Made by a program: the position numbers and the translations under genes
DNA from: Bombus terrestris
Lineage: Eukaryota; Arthropoda; Insecta; Hymenoptera; Apidae
Reading direction: 5' to 3'
NCBI RefSeq assembly: GCF_910591885.1
Contig: NC_063271.1
Coordinates: forward strand, 13,571,001 to 13,635,000
Length of the DNA: 64,000 bases
Shown here: piece after piece, positions 52,600 to 64,000 of the stretch
Position numbering within the stretch: position 1 is the first letter of the stretch
Layout: each line of letters begins with the position of its first letter
Notes under the pieces: model-generated
The model's database searches: none
Seen by the model: the letters and a program-made list of their open reading frames with translations, nothing else
Told to the model about the DNA's origin: nothing

Positions 52600-53420
52600 T
52601 CAATAAGTTGTCTGTAAACGAGTTCCTTTCTTTTCTTTCCGCTGCATGTCTACTTGCAGTCGCTGACTAGAATCGTGCATTGCAATGTTAAGGCAACCTT
52701 GCACACGTGAGAGAAGCGCAGGAGAGTGAATTTTAGGGGTGGATTCAGCCCCGTGGCATGCGACGTTATTCTTTTGTGTCTTCGACCCCGTGCGTTCGCA
52801 CCAGCGCCGTTCTCCTCACTCTTTTGCTCTATCTCCCCTTTTCCACCAACTCACTTTCTTTCTCACTCTCGCTCTCTCTATTCCACTTCATATTTCTTTC
52901 TTTCCCCGCGTCTGTCCTCCTCTGTTTAGCACGCTCGTGCGTCAGGGGTGCCACGCAACCCTCCATTTATCTCGGCGAGTGCCTGCACATGCGTGTTCGC
53001 ACGAGGCCAGTGGTTTTCAAGCAATTAACGGTTAGAGAAATGTCTGTGATTTTTTAAATCCTGGCATTACGTGATTGCCTAATGATACTCCATTCAAGGC
53101 GGAATGATTTTTGCACGACGAAATCTGATCGTCGCTCCTGCGAACGTTCCTCCGTCATTAGCGATGCAGTTGGTGCTTGGCATTGTTCACCGTAGCTGAA
53201 TTATAACCCCTGATCCCGTAGATTTAGCTGAGAACCGCCTTTTTATGTAAATTGAATATAGCAGTTTCTTTATGCCGCATCGAACTTTTTGATTGACTAC
53301 GCGTTATTCTCCTTTGGGTGGAATCGTGCATGTCAGACGCTCGTAAACTAACAACTTTATACAGAAACACGCGACGAAATTGCATTCGTAGCAGATGAAA
53401 AATTTATAAAACGCGAAGAA
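52600..53420. promoter_or_regulatory. CpG-rich island with CT-rich tract
   Basis: This is 800 bp of balanced composition with a CT-rich run at about 52800-52925. Three overlapping plus-strand frames have no domain content, as expected for low-complexity DNA. Candidate promoter or enhancer. Confidence 0.3.
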
Positions 53421-53599
53421 TCGTCTTAAACACGTTTCGATAAATAATTAAAAGCGATAATTGAAATTGAAATAAAGTGCAAAGTGAGATATTTTGTTGT
53501 TGCTCCCATTCTTAAAATTTGTGTGAAAGTATCTTGACGTTATCGTCATTTAATAAAAAATATATCGACGAAAGATAAAACGCAGTTAATTCGATTGAG

Positions 53600-53960
53600 G
53601 ATCACTGTATCACCACATGAGATCAGTGCAGTTATGCCGGATCACGGTTTTCGTATCGGCATACGTTTCGGCCGTAAGTTCTGGTAGGGACGACATATGC
53701 CACCTGAATGCCGAAAATCAGGGGAGCAGTCAGGTTTCTGGATCAAGTCGAAGTTCGGGGATGCAAATTGGGATTAGCCCTTGCCGATACCATGCCGGTT
53801 CGCCCAGATATGCCTGCATATTGCGTGCGTATGCATTAGTCGCGTATGCATATCTAATTTATCATTTTATGCGCCGATACGACTGAAAGGATTTCTTGTT
53901 CCTTTTTTATTTTCGTCCAGACTTGATGGTTTGTTCAATAGTACAACCGTCTGTACACGT
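53600..53960. promoter_or_regulatory. Balanced-composition block with repeated GCGTATGCAT
   Basis: GCGTATGCAT occurs twice within about 30 bases near 53825-53850, and a CACCTG E-box is at 53701-53706. A frame of 89 codons (53617-53886) starts with a weakly hydrophobic N-terminus, but it has no recognisable domain and no neighbouring exon was found, so I do not call it a gene. Confidence 0.25.
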
Positions 53961-56430
53961 AGGTACATATGCTATTTACGTGCAACAGAGTATGTATAAG
54001 TATAGGTGAAGTGTATACAAAATGATGTATTTCCAGTATCTCTTGCTTTCCAGTATGAAATATCCTGTCGCGATGAGTTATTTTCCGTTCGTAGAGTAAC
54101 GTACTTACATTTCGTTCTGAGACGTGTTTTTACGTTTTGTATCATCTTACTTTAATATTTCATATCAAATGTAACGAAATCGGAGAAACATTAATTATAT
54201 TTGTTTATCAAATTAATAATCAGAAAATATTTACAAGTTAGAAATGAAAAATTTTTCAAAGGAGAAATACCAAAGTAAAGATTAGCTGTGTTATTCGATT
54301 TTTCATTTAATATGTAACAGATTGTATCAATTTATCTAATGTGTACATATATGCCCATGTATAACATTGACATTAGAATTAAATATTGATATCGAGACTT
54401 GTAATTGTGATAAGTTTCATTCATTTCATGCAAAATAAAATTCACGAAATTTCAATTTTTCTAATTTAGTAAATATTAAACGGTTTATTTTACAAGAATG
54501 TCTAATAACGATAAATTTATTAGTTTGTGTAAAATATTATATTTTATTAATTTTATATTATAGCACCGGGAAGTATCTATGCTAATTTTTTACTTAGTCT
54601 TTTGTGACTTCTGATTTTATATGTTCCAATCTTACTTTTATTTTCATAAACTAACAAAGCTTTTAATATCCCAAGGAGACCTATGTCTAACATAAGATTG
54701 AAACGTCGATCATAGACACTAATAACAATTTTCAACGTTAGAAAAATACAATTGAGACAAAAATGACAGAGAAGTATAGCGCCTTTAATATTTTACAAAT
54801 GTCAAATTACGATATACCGATAATTTATCACTTTAGTTGACGAACGAAACTGTATTTTAAATTATTGGTTCTTTATTACTTATGACACAAATATCCAATA
54901 AATTAAATTTACTATATCCCTAAATTAGATTTAGCACAAAATATAATGTTTTGAACTGAATGAAAACATTGTGTACATTAAATATTAATATCCGTTATGA
55001 GTTAGATACTTTGTAAGATTTACGAATTGCATCTTAAAATGTAAAATAGAAAATGTAAAATCATAAACATATCAGAAAAGGGATACACATGTGCTCGACT
55101 GTGTCAGGACTGAATTAATGGAAATATTAAATAACTATATGCAGGCGGCCGTTTGAACGTGCGCACGCATACATAATTCACGGTTTTGGTGGTGGATATG
55201 GGAAAAGGGCCTGCGGTCTGCTTCAACCGAATGTTATGTTGATCGTATCACCAAAAATAATAGCAATGACCGCTCGCCATATTTATTACATCTATCTTTA
55301 AATTCAGTATTTTAATTCCCTTTCGATGACCTATATTCGAGTGAAAGATATACTAATTGGTGGCGAATATTATTTCTGTTAAAATGTATTGAACCCACAA
55401 TTATCTTGGAAATAGTAAGTTCAATTTTGCGCGTGAAGGAATAAGTAGGTTCATAATAGATAAATAAATGAAATGGGATAATATGATATAAGATACTAAT
55501 TTGTACAAGGTATAAAAAGATAAGAATATGTAATCAAATGTGGTTTTATTTTACAGTTACTGTACGATTTTTCTCTTATTGTTATTTATTTCTTTGTTGC
55601 TCAAATTAATTCGATTTAGTAACACGCTGTTTATAGAAAAGCTTCCACAACAGAGGCAAGTTCTGTTTTTAAAATGATTAAAGATAAGAAAAATGTCACA
55701 AAGCAAAGGAAAATAATATAAAATGAAGTATACTCTAGAATTAATTTTATGTATTTTCATGCGTCGACGCATATAAAAAATACATTGTAACTTTATTCTA
55801 AACCTGATATGTTTGGTTACGTTAATTGATACATGTAATTTCCAGACTTTTACCAAAAAGTGTTAAAGCAGGTATATGTACATGCCGTGAAATCATTCGA
55901 GAATTATTACAGTTTTAGAATTGCTAAATTAATTTGTTCCATCGGCAAATGTCATGTTTATTTTCCAATTATTTTTCATTTTTAATAATGTAATACGCGA
56001 TAAAAAAAATAATTTTTAATAAAAATAAGAAGGAAGAATTTTTATATGTATTTTGAAACAATTATTTAAGTTTCTTGTTTTGTGTTAGTCGCGATAGAAA
56101 TTAGTAAGGTTTTCCATATTGCATCGTAAACTGCGCTATAGAGTTTAAAGGGTTAAACACGAGGATATGTTTAAAATAGTCAATACAAAATTTGCTCACA
56201 AATTAGAGCTAATTAAAGTTGTTAAATAGAAACCATTACGCAATGAGGAACTTTATTAAACTTTGTTAAGTTTCATTAATTGCTCTTATCTTTCTGTTTG
56301 CTTTCTCACTGTCATCCGACATTTGTGCTATATATCTGTAAATACATGCAAAGTGCAGATATTGGGTGCAAACAATCCTAGAAATATTCGTATCGAAAAA
56401 CATCAAAAAGATTGTATACTAAGCAGCCGA
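53961..56430. other. AT-rich spacer
   Basis: No gene is recognised. A small GC-rich patch lies at about 55140-55230. Confidence 0.55.
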
Positions 56431-56439
56431 ATGAAAGAA

Positions 56440-57100
56440 AGCGAAATCTCGCTGTCAAAGTTCGACGAAAGGTAGGAGATTTCCCGTAAGAAATGGATAT
56501 CGGCATGACACGATCGAATCTGAACAATAAAATCTCACGTCCCTCACTATCCGACGAGCGACCAAGAACCAGGGAAACTGAAAGAGAAAGACGTCCCAAT
56601 CGTGAAAATAAATCTCCATATCTGACACGAGGTGGAATAGATCGACGTTCTCCTATGGAAAAACCATGGAAGAATACTCTTTCAAGTTATGGAACCAGAG
56701 AGGGGGACGAAGGGTGATAGAAACGAAAAGAGAAAGAAGGGGGGAAGGAATAAGGCCGGGTTGAAGGAAAAAGGAACCCAATGATTTCTACTTCGCTATG
56801 AAAGAAATCCTGCACGAGCCGTTGAAGGTAGAAAATGAAACGACAGAGCGAGGGAAAAAGAAAAGATAGGCCGGCAGAAAAAGAGGAGGAAACTACTGGA
56901 AGTAGCGGTTCGTTCTTCGTAGCACGGGGGTCGTCTCGAATCCGTCTGTTCAAAGAAGTTCCCTCGAAGGAGAAGAGGAACCCTCTACGAGGCCGATGCC
57001 CGTTCTGAACTCCCTTCGGCGTTTCTCTTCTCTCTGCTTCGAAGGAAAAGAAGAAAACATTGTTCAATTCGGCTGCCATTTGATTGATACCGTAAGCGCT
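56440..57100. promoter_or_regulatory. Purine-rich, CpG-containing island
   Basis: The plus strand is strongly AG-rich over 600 bp. Long frames on both strands (plus 56493-56717, minus 56687-57079) are low-complexity and unrecognised. It resembles an insect 5' UTR/promoter region, orientation probably plus. Confidence 0.3.
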
Positions 57101-59280
57101 ATAAGGAAATTGATGGCAGGGTCAAAACATATTATTATAGAAAAATGTTGTGGATATATCGTACATATGTAATATACTAGAAATAGTAGATGATTCTTAA
57201 ATTTCAACTTAGTCAGCACTATAATAAGGTACAACTAGCATCATTATATCGATAAAGTTTGAAAAATGCTGTAAAATGTAGAAGTGCATACATTTCGTAA
57301 ATATCATAGAAGTAATTTATAATATGAATACTAAAAATATAAAATAAGGTTTATTACTATAGAATGTAATATAATATGAACAGTCATTCTAAAACTAGAA
57401 ATACAGGTTGTTTACAAAAACATATCGAAGTTTACTACAATCTTATAATGAATTGTTATCTGTTCAAATGCTTCTGTGACCTCTGAAAAGTCTATTCACA
57501 TGTGCAATAATTATCTTATAACTCCTATATACATTGTTGAACTAGTTTCAATCTTTACTAAAAAATTTAGTCATTGTAGTCGTATTTCATTATAGTGCTA
57601 ATAAAACTTCAAAATACTTTATATATCATATATTCATATAAGATTTTTATAATAAGTATTCGAATAATTAATCATTGCTGCAAAATAATATATCGACCTC
57701 ATTATTTAACAAACGAGCTCTGAAGCATATGTTTGAACTTGAGATTTACTGGGGCGGGAGGAAGGGATCGAAGAAGTTCGCGCAGGTCGATTCGTTTCTT
57801 TCATTCGATCTAATCCGCAAGGACGATGCTTGCTTAGCTGAATCAACTTCCGTTGCCGTCGAGATATTCTTTGGCCGCGATTTGTCAAGTTTAGCCACCA
57901 ATCTTACGAGAGAATCGAGTGTTGAGAAACAAGATTACAGGTATCAATTTTACTTTCCTTATTTGAACTGGTTGCAATTTTAAACGTCCAGCTGTCCGTT
58001 GGCATAAAAATTTTCAATCGTCCAAAAGTCGATATCGCTGCTGTCCAGATTTTATTGTAACATAAAATAATAATTTATATTCGTACGCTTCTCTTTCCTT
58101 TGCCTTTGATTTCGTTTCTTGGAAGCTATCGCGCACAAAACCTATTAAGTAGTAAAACTTTTAACTGTGTTGCCAAGTCAGATACTATAATAGTTAATTC
58201 GAACGAAGGTATATAAATTTCAGGCGAATACATCGTTTGTTCTTTGCACCGAAACTCGAAATAAGCATAATTTGAAGAGTAGTAAGATTCTATTTAACAG
58301 ATTTTTAAGTTAACAAGTTAGAAATTTTTGAACTTTATTTTTGTGGAATACTAACATCTCTGTTACTTTTAATGTATTATGTCTCTTTTTAATGCACTTC
58401 AAGTAAATGAAAACTTCAATAAAGCTTTTCTAGTGATTGATTAATCTTATAGTGAAAAAGTGTCATCTGAGAAAATACGTCCTATACAATTTAGTGAATG
58501 GACAAGTGACAGGTTGCAAGTTAGAGGCTTCAATGTTGATTCTAATGCATAAAGAATTCTTCCAATTTCATGTTAAATAGGACACTCAGTTAACTTGCAA
58601 TTTGTACAGTTTATCTGTTATTATGTAAGAAACTTTATTTCTATAAGTAACTTTTAATTTGTAATTTGTCAAATTTCACCACTAACATTAGTTAGTAACT
58701 AATTTAATTATGCAACAGAATCTGGATAACTAAATAGAGGTTTAAAAAATTGTTTGATATTTAATTATTAGGAAATTATCAGGAGAATTAGTTTATAATT
58801 GTATATGTGAACTGCATAGTTCATGAAATTCCCTACTTCATCAAATTTTTATAGGTATCATAACGTGTTAGAACGTTTCTACCAAAACACTTTGTATTTT
58901 CTTTTCAATTCGATATCTTTGTGTCTTTATTTCAATTCAATTATTCTTAGCAAATTCAATTTGAAGCTTAATATTATTACTTCAGTAGCATCCAACGTTA
59001 TAATAACGAACGAATGAAATTCGATTTAATCCAGAAGAACGTGTGCGAGCTTCTTCAAGACCGAATATACCCAAGTTAAAATAATAAATTAATCACTATC
59101 GAAATAAAAAGCGATTCGCTCGCCAATGTAAACGTGATCAAACCAATAAAAGATCGTTTCACACAGTACACCTTATAGTAAAATGTATAAACAAAATCAT
59201 GTGAACAGGAGTATGTGATTCAGCTTAATCTCGTTCGATGAAGCCTTTCTTAAATTTGTAGAATCGTGTAATTTTAATAT
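57101..59280. other. AT-rich spacer
   Basis: A frame of 102 codons at 57675-57983 lies in a slightly less AT-rich patch and has no recognised domain. A CAGCTG E-box is at 57989-57994. Nothing else was supported. Confidence 0.5.
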
Positions 59281-59289
59281 GATAAAAGG

Positions 59290-59780
59290 TTAACATAATT
59301 AGTGGGAGCATCGGTATTGATCGGGACCGCGGTCTTAATGACTCTTTCGAGGTTTTTCTATCATGTTAATTTTCTGTTAGCGTGCCTCCACACACCGTAC
59401 AACCTTGTGAAGCGTATTTCGAGTAAGTGTAGCACGCGCCGGAATACGTGGAAGTCGGTATCATGGGATAAGCTGGAGAGAAGTTGCAGTACAAGAAGTG
59501 GTCAGAAGACGGTCGGAAGGGAGGCGGGGGGCGGGGGGTTGAGAGAGAGGGGAAGACAGGTGCATCGCACCGCCAATTATATTTCGGAAGGGAAAAACGA
59601 GCAGTGCATAAAAACATGAAAAAAGTCCGCAGGCGCGCGCGCACGTACGTACACAGAGTAGGAAAAGCAGAGGAACGGAGAGGGAGACAACTACCCGCTG
59701 AAAGAACCGAACTAAATGAAGAAAAATAAGCGTGTGCACTGCGAATAATGATAAACATGGTGGGCAACAACGGGGGAAAG
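59290..59780. promoter_or_regulatory. CpG-rich island with G-quadruplex-like tract
   Basis: G runs GGCGGGGGGCGGGGGG and a later GGGG lie within about 59520-59552. The island also holds a CAGGTG E-box (59557-59562) and a CGCGCGCGCACG run. Overlapping frames on both strands are low-complexity. Promoter-like. Confidence 0.33.
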
Positions 59781-61560
59781 TAAATACAATAAAGCAAACC
59801 GAGCAATCCTATTTTATTTATATTTTACTTTTACTATCTACGCTGTCGCACATTTGTTCAAAATTTGGATATTTCCAAGAATTTTCAATATAAATTCCGT
59901 TTCATTCGCGAATTAATTAAAAAAAATGATATATTTATAAAAAAAGAAAACTTAAAAAATAAGCTATGTGAAAAAATACCATAATCTTACAATATAATAT
60001 AAACCGAGGAGGCAGTAATTGACACGAAATGGAAGAACGAACAAGGAAACCGTAAAGATGAATTTATAAACATTTATAACGTTTCTCTTTTCGAAACACG
60101 ATTCTTGTTTGCAAAATGTTTTACTATAAAAGTTTCACTGCACGGTAGAGTACAAGGCTTAATATCTCTTTCACGCGTGCTATATAAAGCATGACCACAT
60201 AAAAACTGCAAAAATTGTGGAATCCAATGAAGTCATTAGAAAAAAGATAAAACATCGTTGAGTTTCGAAGGTGATAACTATGTAGTACGAATTTCTACTT
60301 TTTCTGTTTAGAGATACTTCAATGGAGAGACATAACTGTTAAGTCATACGGACATAAATGCGTGCGGTTTAAACATGTGCTATATCAAAATATATGAGTA
60401 TGGATTCATAAAAAAAGTATTGAGTGCATGGAATACCGGCCGAAGCTCTGCAATTATTTAACGCTGTATGAAACACGTAATGTAAAATGTAGAACGTAGA
60501 ATACCTATTACAAGGTGAGACGTGAAACATAAACTTTAATGTATAACGTAACAGTCATAAAACAGGAGGAGGTGAAATTTTTGCTTCAGATAGAAGTGAA
60601 TTTCTCTGGTGAAGCAGTGCAAGGTAGAAAGTTTACGTAAGAACAGAAAACACTTGTATACAATCAACCGTACATCCCATAAAAAGAAACGGAGCAAAAA
60701 TAAACAAATCGAATTATTAACGTACCTTATTAAGTTTGCTGAACGTTGGTGGTTGAACGAACAAAACCATTTAGTCGTTTCAACTGCTACACATACGTTT
60801 TATAAGATAATATAAATTTTCATTAAACGTCCTTGTAACAAGAATTCCAACGGTCGGATGCGTCGACCTGCAAGAAAACGAATTTACCCAACTTGTCTTC
60901 TCTCCTTTCGAAAAAGCGTTGCGAAAGCATTGATAAAAGGAGACAAACGAATAAAAAGACCCAATATATACGTCAGAAAGGAAAAAAGTTAATAAGCACG
61001 GCACGCGCCCTGCCTCTCCTTCCCTTTCTTTAATCGTTCGGCTCCCTACTTTGCAACATTCTACTTTCTTCCTCGCTCGCATCCTTCACTGACACCAGTC
61101 TCTACAAACGTGATCGAAATTGATATTTCGTTATTATAAAAGATTATGTCTATAGTATCTATTAATAATAGGTTTTGCTTGGATGGTTATTGATTACAGG
61201 ATACCCGAAAGATTCAATAACTGTATCACATGTTGGTACGCTCTTCTCCTTAACACGTGTATGAAAGTTCAATGGTGAAATATTTAATCAATTAATTAAT
61301 TATTACATTAGTTGGTTTAACATACATCCTTTTACAAATTTATCAAATGAAAGAATATTAAATAGACGAATAATTCATATGTATCTTCTTGCATAAAAGA
61401 AAAAGATTTGTTCAAAATTGCTTAACCAGAAATTACTTGTATTTTAGCATAATTATAAAATCATACAATATTCTGAAAGATATTTAGGAATATTCAGAAT
61501 ATTTTGTTCGTATCAAATTTTTATTACGTACATTTTGTACAATACAAAAATGCCGAAATA
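59781..61560. other. AT-rich spacer with weak balanced patch
   Basis: A patch at about 60840-61110 is less AT-rich, without coding content I recognise. No repeats of note. Confidence 0.5.
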
Positions 61561-62200
61561 TTTCGTTCAGTTTTAAGGTAAAAACGAATTGAATGACCCG
61601 CTTAACTGTGAGAAAAACAAGTAACGAAGTAAAAAGGGAAGTTGAACCGATGACCGAGACACTGCTAATCTTCGAAGAGTCAATTAAGGTGAATGAAACA
61701 TCACCGAAAGAACTCTAAGTTCAATCAGAGTCAACATAGTAGCAGTTCTATACGGCGACTCGTTCCACTCGTTTATTGCCCTAAACGATGCGACATCGTA
61801 GATTAATCCGGATCTCCTACCACTTGTTTGGTTTTTCTCTTACGGGAAGGAGGAAAGGATGGACGAAAGTGACTGTGGTAGCACGTGCACGGGGCGAACG
61901 CACAGAGGAAGATGAAGGGTGGGATAAGACAGAAAGAACGAAGAAGAACGAAGTCGGTGGCGTGCGAACAGCAGGTGCACGACCTCTTCATGAAAACCGT
62001 CGCTTCTCCAACTTCTTTCTTCCTCTTCTTTCCTCCTCGTTCCACTATTGGTTTCTTTTTTCACGGATGATCGTTCTTGTCGACCCATTATTCTCGTGTC
62101 AACCCCATCCGAGTTTCGTCGTAATTAACGGCAAATCTCAGCTTCCCAAAAAAATTAAAGAAGCCATAGTGATATTTTTAAGGAAGATTTAATCTTTAAT
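61560..62200. promoter_or_regulatory. CpG-rich island with proneural-type E-box
   Basis: Balanced composition, an AG-rich run and a following CT-rich run, and GCAGGTG at 61971-61977. Open frames on both strands (for example 61788-62192) are low-complexity. Candidate enhancer or promoter. Confidence 0.3.
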
Positions 62201-62379
62201 ACTTGGATTAATTAGTGTTGAATTTCTAGTTAACAGTTAACAGGTAACAAGTACAGACTTCTATTGTACGGATAGTTTTAACGATTTTTAGTTTACTTGC
62301 TAAACTTCGCCCCTTTTACTACATTCGGTATTGTCTTGCAAAAGAATCTACTAATTTGTAATAGTTGAATGAAAGTATG

Positions 62380-62610
62380 AAATGACGCTCGATTTAGACG
62401 GAATCGTTGTTCGATACAGCAATCCGCTTGTGAATTACTCCAATATCAAGCTGCGTTCATACTTACTGGCTTCTTAAGGTCGATGATTGTTATTACGGCA
62501 CAGGTAAATTCGTACTCTCGTGCCGTGCATGATTGCCTGGGATTTCAGCAGGAATTTAATACCGATGACTTAATTCCATCGTTTCGCACCATATAATATA
62601 ATAATACACA
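62380..62610. promoter_or_regulatory. Candidate conserved non-coding block
   Basis: This is about 230 bp of balanced, complex sequence without an open frame, flanked by AT-rich DNA. Identified by texture only. Confidence 0.25.
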
Positions 62611-63039
62611 TACTTCCGGCAATAAAAACTGATCGGAGTTTTGTCAATTGTAGACAGATGTAGTAGATTTTTTTAGAAATGTTCGACTCTCTTAATTTTG
62701 ATAAGATGTTAAATGAAGCTGTCCGTTTAATGAGGAAGGTATTTCATTATTACCATATGAAATTGTACATAATTATAGTTTATATTATAATTATATTATA
62801 TATTATATTGCAATATAATAATTAATATAACATAATATTATATAGTGTCTCAGAGAACTATTTAAACACTTATATAAACTTTTTATGAATATATTACGTG
62901 TGTAATGCAAAACTTTTTGAGGAAAAACATTTCTCTAGCAGTGTAATGAGACACGGCAATGATAATTATATTGATACGAAGGTACAAAACTGTAGGTAGT
63001 TTTGGTGTTTTTAATTGTTTGTACTGCCTCAAAATGATT

Positions 63040-63800
63040 GTTTAAAAAAATTAAATGACTTGCTTTCTGCTTGATTTCCATAACAAGATTGCAGCCCTGT
63101 CAAATAATCCCTTCGAAGTTGTAATTTGGTTTTCATATGGACTCTGTAAGCTGGTACGTGCAAAGAGTCTTTTAATTCCATTTAGTTCCATTTTAAGGAT
63201 TCTTTCATTATGTAATTGCAACGGATGCGATTCTGCCTTCATACTAAAATCGCTAATATATATTAATGACTCAAAACATCTGATAAAACCAGATCGGAAT
63301 GAAAGACCTGGTAAAACATTATTGCAGTCTTTTATTAATTTAAAAAGTTGTCATAGTAACATAACATGTCAAATAACAGATAATGATAAGCTCATAAAGG
63401 CATAAAGAAATTAGGATTCAGGGAAACAACAACAGCGTTTATCTTAAAGATACAAGATCTCATTTCTTCGCATATAATGATATGCAATTTCATTATATAG
63501 AAGGGTGATTCATGACATGAGCTGCTTGTTATTTGCCGAAAATGACAGGATGTGATATTAGAGCCATTACATTCCATTATAATTAAATCCTTCCTATTGC
63601 GCTAGATCATTCATAATAAAGGTTAGCATGACGTATTTCTCAATCAGTCAACGTTAATAATAAGATAAACGACGATTGAAGATAACGAGAGGAGAAAAAT
63701 AAACAGGTTACATAATTCAAATGCATCATGATGATTGATGGACAAGCATTGGCTATGATCATGAAGAATTAAATTTGATAGCTAGCAAACTACATATCTG
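63040..63800. promoter_or_regulatory. Candidate conserved non-coding block at the right edge
   Basis: Complex, non-repetitive sequence of intermediate composition with ATTA-type homeodomain cores and a TGATTGATGG site (Hox/Extradenticle-like) near 63731. A plus-strand frame of 116 codons (63055-63405) has an AT-biased, domain-free translation and is probably chance. The region may continue past the window. Confidence 0.25.
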
Positions 63801-64000
63801 ATAGACACTTGCACTGAATGAAGTAACTTTTTGATGTAATAATAAAACTTAAAATTAAAAACTCGCAAATTAAAATAAATTATAGATAATATAACTTCGT
63901 TGTTACTTCGAAACCCGGTTTATGTTACTTAAGTAGTCAAGAAAATCATTATATACATAATCACAATGGATTTTACCAATTCACATTAGTTTCGAAATAT

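Noticed and set aside
56687..57079. 130-codon minus-strand open frame
   Set aside because: It is the antisense of a purine-rich tract, giving Phe/Ser/Pro-rich low-complexity protein.
59366..59806. 146-codon minus-strand open frame and overlapping plus frame
   Set aside because: Low-complexity and overlapping frames on both strands; no recognisable domain or exon neighbours.

Overview
This is eukaryotic, insect-type DNA: strongly AT-rich, with split genes, GT-AG introns, AATAAA poly(A) signals and short CpG-rich islands in AT desert. Protein content points to an insect. The CpG-island texture and the split achaete-scute gene suggest Hymenoptera, possibly a bee, but this is inference and I cannot name the species. 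I see no rRNA, tRNA, CRISPR or prokaryotic gene.

Layout. (1) 1-4253: AT-rich flank or 5' UTR/intron of the first gene. (2) 4254-12197, plus strand: a complete nine-exon SLC16 monocarboxylate-transporter-like gene, conceptual protein 611 aa, with a foldback repeat in its second intron. (3) 13520-18835, minus strand: the 3' half of a CYP4-type cytochrome P450 gene, five recognisable exons broken by at least two frameshifts, hence a pseudogene. Its introns hold a TTAA-flanked piggyBac-like MITE with an internal 43-bp minisatellite, a second inverted-repeat element, and, on the opposite strand, an intact two-exon cytochrome c gene (16805-17855) that resembles Drosophila Cyt-c-d. (4) 18836-36412: mostly AT-rich and without a convincing gene; a few CpG-rich islands, tandem repeats, a hairpin and some unrecognised open frames. 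(5) 36413-37700, minus strand: a two-exon achaete-scute-type bHLH proneural gene, 341 aa. (6) 37701-64000: about 26 kb 5' of that gene with no recognisable coding gene, but with islands of balanced base composition every 1-4 kb, several with E-boxes, palindromes and purine-rich tracts. This looks like an enhancer/promoter landscape of a developmental gene, though untranslated exons of unseen genes are also possible.

How they relate. The transporter, the cytochrome c and the P450 remnant have no evident shared pathway. The proneural gene with large gene-free flanks fits the usual architecture of achaete-scute loci, and a CYP4-family gene near an achaete-scute gene recalls the Drosophila Cyp4g1/asense neighbourhood. 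The most unusual points are the intact divergent cytochrome c nested antisense in a decayed P450 gene, the intron in the achaete-scute homolog with a stop codon built into its splice donor, and a duplicated Ser-Pro-rich module in that gene's second exon.
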